Source: Ancylostoma caninum (taxonomy: Eukaryota > Nematoda > Chromadorea > Rhabditida > Ancylostomatidae). From it: a DNA stretch of 64,000 nucleotides. The translations under genes were made by a program, and so were the position numbers. Location: contig JBAJFG010000047.1 of NCBI GenBank assembly GCA_037903475.1, positions 3,696,001 to 3,760,000 of the forward strand, given 5' to 3'. Under the pieces are notes generated by a model. It made no database searches, was not told the DNA's origin, and saw only the letters and a program-made list of their open reading frames with translations. Below are positions 56,115-64,000 of the stretch, piece by piece; positions within the stretch are counted from its first letter, which is position 1, and the number at the start of each line of letters is the position of its first letter.

Positions 56115-58440
56115 TCACGACGGTTGTGTCCTCATCATCACTATCATATTCTTCATATCTCTATTACTAGCGACTAAACAATGTATCATTGTCTTGTAAT
56201 GCGGTGCTAAACTTGGATCCGTGAGCGCCATAGTTAACATATCCGACCAATCGTCATGAATCATTGGATAAGCAGGAACAGGAACGGGCGCTTGAACATC
56301 AGGAACAATAGGAACCTGGGGTGCTTGTCCAGGTTCAGATTGTGGTACTTCCGTTTCCTGTGGTGGCGGAAGAATAACATCAGAGGTCGAAGACGCTGTT
56401 GGCTGCTCTGCCTCTGTTTCCTCCTCATCTTTCAACTCAATCACCTGCAACCAATGAAAACGAGAAAATTCTAATATGATAAGAAGAAAACTGAGCCAAC
56501 CTCAATCTTAGCCAGTTTCTTCACCGGTTCATTCTTCAAGTCCTCTAAATTAGAAGAAGAACTCGATGATGAATTTGTCATCTGAATGAGGAGCTAGTAG
56601 AAAAATGAACTGGGTGTTAATTTAGCCATGAAAAAAAAGGGAAAATCCATACCGTTTGTGTTTCCCAACCGCTGTCGTCGCTCTCAGCTTTACTCTGCAC
56701 CTTCTCTCCTTTTCTGAGGGAGCTTTTCCGACTTTTCTTCGCTTCTTTCGACTTGTTCTCAGGACAACTCTCTCGCTGAAAATGTGTGAAATCATTTTTC
56801 ATCCAATCAAAAGCAACTCGTTACTAGGTGTCAAATACAGTCGTCTTTGGAACTTCTAAACATGATTTTCCACACGATTTCCATAATTGGAATTTAAGTT
56901 TGCACGGAAAAACAATAATACCTTCCTTGTTTGTTCATCGTTAAACCTGTGCACCTTATGTCGAAATCATGAAATTCGTCATGAATCTCACCAAAAAAAG
57001 TGGAAAGAAAAAACATCACAAACATTGAACGACAGAGATATTTCATGAAATCAACAATGACATACTCTTGTAGTGGTTAAAGCGAGGAAAACCTTGTTAA
57101 GCCAAGTAGGAAGCTTTCCTTTTTTAAAATAACCATGAGCAATGCCATGGAAATGAAAGGTTCGCCTCAGACTCTATGTAAAAAAAGCTAGCCAGCTAGA
57201 TAGCTCAAACATGTTAATATAAAAACAAGCCTTTGAAAACCTTACCTTTAGCAATTTCTGATCGAGAGAAGGACAGTAGTATTCGACAATCCCCTCACTG
57301 TTACATCTCAACAACAGCAACTCACTGAAATGAAAACAGTATTCATAGTGATCGATACCTGGATAAAAAATAAAGCACTGAATCATAACAGAACCTACCA
57401 GATCCAGCCTAAGCAGTATTTTATAGTGAAATCCATAATGTTGAAGATCATCTCGTGCTTCATCCGCGCCAAATGGGGATAATTTTTGACCAGTTGTTCC
57501 ATAGGTCCAAGCGCATTAACCACTGCTGCTGAAGTTACCCATACTCAACATTAACTCTTTTCTCATGCAACGGACGGAAAAGACGGAAAAGTAGATGCAA
57601 AACTTACGAAGCTGCTTCTCGGAGGGAAATTCGGGAAGATGTTCATAAAGTCGTTTCTTGTTGGTGAATTGGAACAGCTTGTTGAGCAGAAACTTCCTCA
57701 CAATGGGAAGAAACGGCTTGAATACCGTATTGGATAGCACGCCAGCAGGACATCGTAAGAGAAATTGTCGCATATCGTCAAGTTTCATGCGCTGGCTCTC
57801 ATCTTCTTCTTGCCCAAAAGCACAACATAAAACTTAAAACTATGCACACGCTCCTTTCGCGTCGGATGATCATTTTCAGAGAAAAACACTCTACCAACTA
57901 ACTTGACCGACAAATTCTGATTCATCCATCGTAGAGCTCTTCCGGGCGGCAGTCTAGCTTGCTTTCGTTTCAATGAAGCCATAGCAGCATTCAGCTGAGG
58001 AGGAGATGGCATCGTCATCATATCCAACATTAAAGCTTCACTCGCAAAACACTCACAACACTGCATTCAGGCAGATCCATGAACACCTCGTAGACTGCAT
58101 TCCCAATAACAATTGCTCCTAGCTCTACCGGAGAACAAACAGTAACCTGAAAGAAATACCGGATTATATCCGCTGCAAATCACATCTTAATCAATAAAAT
58201 GACTCGTCTAGATCCTCGGCGAAACAAACCGTTCCTTCCAGTTTTTCGAAAAATACCAACATTTGCTCACTTCTTACTATGAAATAACTACACATGTGTA
58301 CTACCTGGCACCTCAGAACCGAAAACAAACAATTTAGTTCAGTGAATGATTTAGAAAACAATCTGAACAAATGAACACTGAATTAAAGCGAATACTGAAT
58401 AATAGAGAGACAGAGAGCGAGAGAGCGAGAGAGACAGGCA

Positions 58441-58481
<41 letters not shown>

Positions 58482-59085
58482 AGGGAAAGGTAGTCACCTT
58501 AACTCGAATAAGTAGAAAATTCGCATGTCCCTATAAGAAAGTAGTACAGCCTCTTATATCTTTCCCAAGAGGCTGTACTGCTTTCTTGTTGGTTTTCCAC
58601 TTATTCGAATTAAGCTAACTATAGAAACAATCTCTCTAAACCTTCTAACTATAGAAACACCCACCCCCCCCCTAAAGAATATCTACCTAATACGCCGGAA
58701 ATAATCAAAGAAACTAACAAGCTTCACAATTATTCTGTTTGGTCCACTGAAATGACAGAGCTCAACCTCAATAATTGACCTAAACTTGGATGTTTTAGCT
58801 AGTTCCAACAAATGCAGTAACGGATTTGAAAGCGTGAACTAATATAAACTCTACGAATTTTTATATCCCTAAATAAAACTCCTAACCTTTGATTCTTGAA
58901 AAAGTGAATTTAAAGAAAAAAGAAAGAGAACTAACAAAAAGGATACCTTTCGTATCAGCGACCGCTCCTTTCGCAACGAAATGTCCATCAACGAGCTGAA
59001 GGTCGGTCCGTAGGATTTTTCGACATCTGGAGCCATTATGTAGTTGAGCGTTGCTGCACAAGATGAATAAGCCACGGAAAACAGC
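56115..59085 (-). CDS. Uncharacterised gene sharing the C-terminal exon of the zinc-finger pair, 5' end missing
   Basis: Exons: 58947-59085, 58057-58146, 57895-57994, 57608-57832, 57399-57528, 57246-57324, 56653-56775, 56501-56581, 56115-56444; 1297 nt, all phases consistent. The first listed exon starts in mid-codon, so at least one 5' exon is upstream. Segments are MAPDVEKSYGPTFSSLMDIS, VTVCSPVELGAIVIGNAVYE, an alpha-helical Leu/Phe-rich part (VFKPFLPIVRKFLLNKLFQF), CNSEGIVEYYCPS, a basic linker (KEAKKSRKSSLRKGEKVQSK), and an acidic Pro-rich tail ending DDWSDMLTMALTDPSLAPHY. The last about 47 residues clearly match the ends of both zinc-finger paralogues. No catalytic family was recognised and the body lacks the C2H2 modules. 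The 57832/57895 junction is the least certain. Confidence 0.75.
58403..58479. repeat. (GA)n microsatellite
   Basis: GAGA-rich run of about 77 bp, pure (GA)n over 58445-58478, in the first mapped intron of the third gene and directly beside the hairpin at 58498. Confidence 0.9.
58498..58614. repeat. Intronic stem-loop, about 117 nt
   Basis: CTTAACTCGAATAAGTAGAA at the left pairs with the complement at the right end, and AAGAAAGTAGTACAGCCTCT pairs with its complement across an 8-nt loop. An asymmetric bulge separates the two stems. The size and shape are compatible with a small foldback MITE or a miRNA-like precursor; no mature product can be assigned. Confidence 0.85.
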
Positions 59086-59204
59086 CTGAAGCCAATTTCA
59101 AATGAAAGGTCCTGGATTCGCCGTCATAGAAGTGTTCTGTGCAATTGCACTGATAGTGGAGGTGTACAGTAAGAAATCGGCCACCAGCTCAGGCACTATT
59201 ATTA

Positions 59205-60394
59205 TTGGGTTGTTGCAAAATCGATGTCGGATTTTCATCGTTGACTTTGATTGACCATAACTCAGCTCAAACAGAACTTTATTAGTCAATGAATCAACAC
59301 ACTTTTGCCATCTTTGCACTAGCTTGCTGATCCCATCAGCGAAGAAGGCGGGTTTCCTTGAGCCGATGAAGTCGATGAATGCGTTTTGAGCATCAGTGCT
59401 GTCACGAAAAATTTCTTCCCTAAGGTAAAGGTCCAGGTGCTTGAACAGGTGGTAATCTGTAGGCGAGAGGTCCGGTGAACAAGGTGGATGAGGAAGAGAT
59501 TCTATCTCCAACTGTGCCAATTTCTGGATCGTCTGATGTGCGATGTGCGGCCGAGCGTTCTTTCCACATTTCGGCGAGTTTCTTGTGGATTTCTTCAATT
59601 TCGTGGCAGTACGAGTCAGCAGTGATACTCTGGCCAAGTACCAAGAAGGAGTAGTGGATCACGCCAACGGAATTCCACCATACAGTTACCATAACCTTTT
59701 TCTGTCGCAAAGCCGGCTTAGGGAAGTGCTTGGGGGCTTCACACCTGTCCAACCAATGTGCAGGGCGGCGACGATTGTCATAGAGTATTCATTTTTCATC
59801 GCAGGTGACAATCCTCCCCAAAAACGGCTCCGTGTTGTTGTGCAAAATCAGATTCGAACAGCTGGTGTAACGTTCATTCCTTTGCCTGTCGCTTAATTCG
59901 TGTGGGACCCACTTGTCCAACTTTTTTACCTTTCCCATTTCTTGAAGGTGGCGACTGACAGTGGCATAATGTATAATGCTTCTACCAGGGACTTCAGACA
60001 TCATCGGCATCTGACTTGCGCCCGTAACCTGGCTGAGTTTTCATACTCGTGTCTCCTGAGCTGAACTTTTTGAACCAACGCTGCGCGGTGCGTTCGTTGA
60101 CAGTTCCCTCTCCCCACGCTTTGATGATATTCCGGGTTGCTGCCGTTGCGTTATTACCGAGTTTGAATTCGTGGAGTAGAATCAGCCGAATTTCAGCACT
60201 TGACAACATTTGGATTCACCCAACAAAGAACCACAAAGAGCAGACAAAAATGAAATGGAATGCAATCTGAGATAGAGCAAGAAATAAGCTTTAAGGCACA
60301 TTCAAAATATTTTCTCAGAATATCTCCATACATAATATTCATGAGAGCAAAAGTCATGGTTCGAAAATCCAACATCGATTTTGCAACAACCTAA
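59205..60394 (-). mobile_element. Mariner element (HsMar/SETMAR-like), inactive
   Basis: 1190 bp with TIRs TTRGGTTGTTGCAAAATCGA and TA at both ends (59203-59204, 60395-60396). The minus strand encodes in broken frames: IRLILLHEFKLGNNATAATR, NERTAQRWFKKFSSGDTSM, GKVKKLDKWVPHELSDRQR, IVTCDEK (first Asp), ARPHIAHQTIQ, HPPCSPDLSPTDYHLF (third Asp) and KLVQRWQKCVDS. At least three frameshifts. It lies just upstream of the first mapped exon of the third gene, probably in an intron. Confidence 0.92.
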
Positions 60395-60433
60395 TACATC
60401 AAGGGCCCCAATATTTTCAGAAAATTTTCTGCG

Positions 60434-60916
60434 CCGAAACGTTGTATAGAGGGGTTATTTGAGGTGCTAAACACGAATATCGTATCCATTTTGTACCGTA
60501 ACCCCATTTTTGCGTGGTTACGGTAGGGTTACTGTAGTTACGGCAACTCATGAAGTTCGCTCATATTTTGCACAGGGGTCGTCAATTGAGGTGCTGAACA
60601 CGAATATCGTATCCATTGTGTACCGTAACCCCATTTCTGTAGGATGAAGGTAAGGCTACTGTTGAAAGTTGACAGAAATTGCCAATTTCGGCAGAAAAAT
60701 GACAGTTTCATGCAATGTTCTTAATGTTCATGTTCTTAGTCGAGATCAGCGCCTGAAATTAGCCCTCTCTGGAGAATTCGAGAGGATTGTGTGAGATACG
60801 GTAAGCACTGTTTATCTACCGCACCGCGAAACTACAAAAACGGGGTTAGGTTACAAAACGAATACGATAATCGCGTTCAGCACCTCAAATAACCCCCCCC
60901 CTACATAAAGTTTCGG
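60434..60916. repeat. Inverted repeat, about 80-bp arms, with a third direct copy inside
   Basis: Arm 60434-60512 (starting CCGAAACGTTGTATAGAGGG) pairs with 60834-60916. The core GAGGTGCTGAACACGAATAT is repeated again in direct orientation at 60580-60640. Probably a foldback or MITE; no coding content. Confidence 0.75.
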
Positions 60917-61480
60917 CGGAATTTTTTTTTGAAAATTTCGGGGCTCCTCATGTGGAATAGTGCCCTCGTTCATTACAGTCGCCACGGGGTTGAGAACACC
61001 TTCTGAAGTGGCACTGTACTGAATCTTATCGCGGAACCCCTCGCAGAAACAGCCGAGTTGCAACTTTCGGCATTTTTGACATAATCAAGATCTGTAAACT
61101 ATGTTATTTCTAACGTAATTAGAGAATTTCGTGCAAGATTTATTTGATGAGCTTTCGGTGCTTGGCGCCTTCTTCGGATTTTAACAAGACTTTATAAGAT
61201 ATAAATTACAATGCGACAAACCAGCAATGGTTGTTTCCACCCACCTAGCTCGCTAGCAGTGAGAGTATCCCAGACTTCGCCAGCAACCGTGGCGATCGCC
61301 ACTACAGCTGGATGGCTCGATACATATGAATTCTACGATCCTTATCTCTTATATCACTGGTTCATTTTTATTAATTTCGAATTGGCGAAGTCTGGGGATA
61401 CTCTGAGGGTAATGAAATCGCCCCGGGACCACAGTGGGTATTTAAAGGACTGCGATAATGTAATCTTAACTTTTCGTATC

Positions 61481-61869
61481 TGAATAATTCGAATACTCGA
61501 ATGATCGAATGTTCCCACCTTTCGAATTATTCGAGTATTCGGATAATCGAATACTTGGATTTTTCGGATAATTTGATTATCCGAGTAATTGGATGTTCCA
61601 ATTTTTCGGATAATTCAAATATCACCATTTCTCTCGTCCTTCTGCAATCAATCAAGCAATAATTATTCGAAGGAACTTCGATTCGAAATTCGAATAATTT
61701 GAAAAGTCGAAATATTCTATTATTCGAGTATTTGAATTATCCGAAAAATTGGAACATCCAATTACTCGGACAATCAAATTATCCGAAAAATCCAAGTATT
61801 CGATTATCCGATTATTCGAATAATTCGAAAGGTGGGAACATTCGATCATTCGAGTATTCGAATTATTCA
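61481..61869. repeat. Foldback with 141-bp arms built from TTCGAA/ATTATTCGA words
   Basis: Arms 61481-61621 and 61729-61869 are inverted copies with few mismatches around a 107-nt loop. Each arm is itself made of short palindromic words such as GAATAATTCGAATACTCGAA. Similar words occur at 42095-42225 and 42840-42960. Confidence 0.9.
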
Positions 61870-62029
61870 GAAAACTGAAATGTTCGATTACCCGAATATT
61901 CCGAAGAAAAAAATTCCAACACCAATGTATAGTCGTGATACCCGTGAGCTGGCAGAGTATAGAAATAGAGTAGTGGTTTATCTGATGTGAGTTATCTCGG
62001 AGAGGCATGGAAGTAAGACGTCTGGATAT

Positions 62030-62330
62030 CTCATGATCTAAGTGATTGCTAAAATCAAGTGCGGAGGGTGCGTGCCTGTACTTTTTGGCTTTCCGACGAA
62101 TCTTTGCTCAGCTTTACAACTTGGTTACCGGTGACGAGAAATGGGTTCCTTATATAAAAAGCATAAGGAAATGTGGGTGGCTCGGACTTTGGTAAACTTG
62201 ATTCCCACTGCTAAAACGAGAACTATGTATAGTACGTCCTTATTAGGCAATGCTCGGTATCTGATGGAATTGCAGAGGAACAGTTGATTCAAAGCACTAG
62301 CCAACAAACCATACTGTTACCGTTCTGGTC
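62030..62330 (+). pseudogene. Decayed mariner fragment
   Basis: The plus strand carries a recognisable GDEKWV around 62130, the first catalytic block of mariner transposases, preceded by VRACTFWLSDESLLSF and followed by scattered similarity across several frames and stops. No termini found. Confidence 0.45.
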
Positions 62331-64000
62331 AATAATGGTGGCGCACGGATTGCGTAGCTGTTAGTTGTATTGGAAAACAAAAATCACTTTGAAAAGATTT
62401 TAAAATGGTGGCTCTCACGACAACCTGTTACCTAATTCTAATATAACGACACTTGCACACAGAAGACTCCAGTTGTCGAGGAGCTACACCACATGCAACC
62501 TGACACTCTAACTGTCTGTGCATCCACACTCATACCCGTCCAATCCTCCTGTTTCCTGTTTGAATCTGTTCAGACAGTTGTGGAATTCGTGAACATTTCT
62601 AGGAAGATTGTGACCAGTTCCAGAATCGCTATTCCAGCAGGAACGAGTTTCCTCGACGAAGAAGGCTATACTTCACTGCTACCAACATCTATTTCCTTCC
62701 GTAGTATGATGAAATTCTCGGATAAAATACGTCATTTTTGCTCGTACAACTCATACACAGGGGTATGCGGGTAGGTTAGGGCCCCGTTGACGTTCATGTA
62801 TTCCGCCAGGGTAGTGACATAGTGAAATTCGTGGACGTATACCATTAGAGTTTCCTGTGTACAAATATTGCTTTCCTTTCAAGTAGCTTCTCCAGTTTCT
62901 GCACAATTTTCTTCTCCTCTCTGGCGTCTCTGCAGCTGGATTCTTTGGTGAAATGGACCATATGACGAATAGTTCACTACGATTGGGTCAAAATTTTTGC
63001 CTGTCAGTATTCATTTGGAGCAGAACTCACCCCTGAGTTCCATTTTCTTTTCGAGCGGTGAAACAATGGCAAAACGCTCACTGCGCGTAACAATGCGTAG
63101 TAAATAGTAGGCGGGTGATGGCCGCAAAGTTATGGGTACCCATTCCATAACTTAGCTTAATTGCCTGCTCTCCTCATGGCTCAATAATGAGGCTAGACGT
63201 CTAGTATACTAATTTTTCGAGAATATTTCAAAAAATGTTGTTGTTTATACTTCCAGGTAGCTTAGTGGTCGGAAGATTTGATCTAAAATCAGAAACCACA
63301 GCCCCAACCACATCAGCGACGTGGAGAATTTTAAAAAATAAAGAGAAAAAGAGGTCTAAGCTACAAAGCGGGTTGAGTAATGTTTGCCGTGGTTCCTAGC
63401 CTAATAACGTTTTTAGCTTATTAGGATAGATGATGTCGTTAACCGCAATGCCTCTCCACTACTCGATAACTCGTCTTAGTTCTATATCCGTTTGGAGAAC
63501 GGATACGAAGCAGTAAAAAGTAGACTTTTCCATACTTTTCAAGACTTAAAATGCGTTTGAAGCCCTCTAAGGTATTGCTTGGATGAAGTCCACGAAACCA
63601 CGTTTTGCTCCGCGAGAGTGCTCATTTTACGACATAGTTACCGGATTGTGACAGCTGTCCGCCGCCCTCGTCACCAAGCGCTTTCATCATGACGCTGTTC
63701 GAACAGCTCGACTCGAACAGAATCGGCTGCAATTTGCCTGATGAGCATCGGCATCATTTCTAGGAACTCAAACGCCTTTACGACTGATTTTACGTCTACT
63801 TCCCGGATGGAATGACAACTTTAAAGTGAGCGAAGATCTCCGCGGCAAAGAAAACTAAAGCATCACTGCAGACCCAGAACCTTTCGAGCGATTAACTTCA
63901 CGAAAAATTCTTAGGAAAATATTTAAGCCTCTAGTGGCTGAGGCCCACAGCACATGTAACATTACCTGCTGCGTAACTCTGACTGTCTGTGCATCCGCAC
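62331..64000. other. Right edge: repeats and broken coding-like fragments
   Basis: The minus strand at 62745-62850 reads VHEFHYVTTLAEYMNVNGAL and continues after frameshifts into Lys/Glu-rich sequence near 62890-62960; at about 63680-63800 it reads KSVVKAFEFLEMMPMLIRQI. These look like decayed coding sequence of one or more repeats or pseudogenes, but no family was recognised. A dispersed word ACTCTGACTGTCTGTGCATC occurs at the very end (63976) and elsewhere. Confidence 0.3.

Noticed and set aside
58869..59075. Alternative frame of the first mapped exon of the third gene reading GSRCRKILRTDLQLVDGHF, resembling a WRKY-GCM block
   Set aside because: Its continuation into the next exon hits a stop, whereas the adopted frame is phase-consistent over nine exons.
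1..64000. CRISPR arrays, rRNA genes, prokaryotic promoters and ribosome binding sites
   Set aside because: None found; gene structure is eukaryotic with spliceosomal introns.

Overview
The window is eukaryotic: intron-rich, about 40% GC, with GT-AG introns that mostly end in TTTCAG-like acceptors, SL-type trans-splice acceptors just upstream of start codons, and a dense load of mobile elements (RTE, mariner, a D-x32-D Tc1/mariner family, hAT-type MITEs, Helitron-like elements). Intron style, the RTE type and the gene content point to a nematode, most likely a strongylid/hookworm-type genome; that taxonomic call is inference. I built the gene models by hand from splice sites and required codon phase to match across every junction.

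All five recognisable genes lie on the minus strand. (1) 491-12711: a DEG/ENaC cation channel, 15 exons, 514 codons, with the C-terminus (TM2) off the left edge. Its introns hold a truncated RTE, a hAT remnant, two mariner pieces and a 1.5 kb (TGAA)n array that starts 3 nt after a 5' splice-site hexamer. (2) 22262-28252: telomerase reverse transcriptase, from the TRBD/QFP region through motifs T, A, B', C (YVDD), D and E to a short C-terminus. The 5' end is not resolved; unassigned coding exons lie at 30306-30707. (3, 4) 32464-40870 and 44111-54824: a tandem pair of 13-exon paralogues (522 and 521 aa), each with two copies of a C2H2 finger plus FAR1/WRKY-GCM1-like DNA-binding module. (5) 56115-59085: a third gene sharing the C-terminal exon of the pair but with an otherwise unrecognised body.

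The rest is transposon ecology with readable history. An intact 964-codon RTE with a perfect 13-bp target-site duplication sits antisense in the first intron of gene 4. Three hAT-type MITEs carry perfect 8-bp duplications, and one has a Helitron-like element inserted between A and T. A D-x32-D transposon is inserted in a TA inside a MITE, and the same MITE family splits a mariner pseudogene. Large foldbacks lie at 13202-14756, 46227-46398, 58498-58614, 60434-60916 and 61481-61869. No rRNA, CRISPR array or prokaryotic operon was seen.
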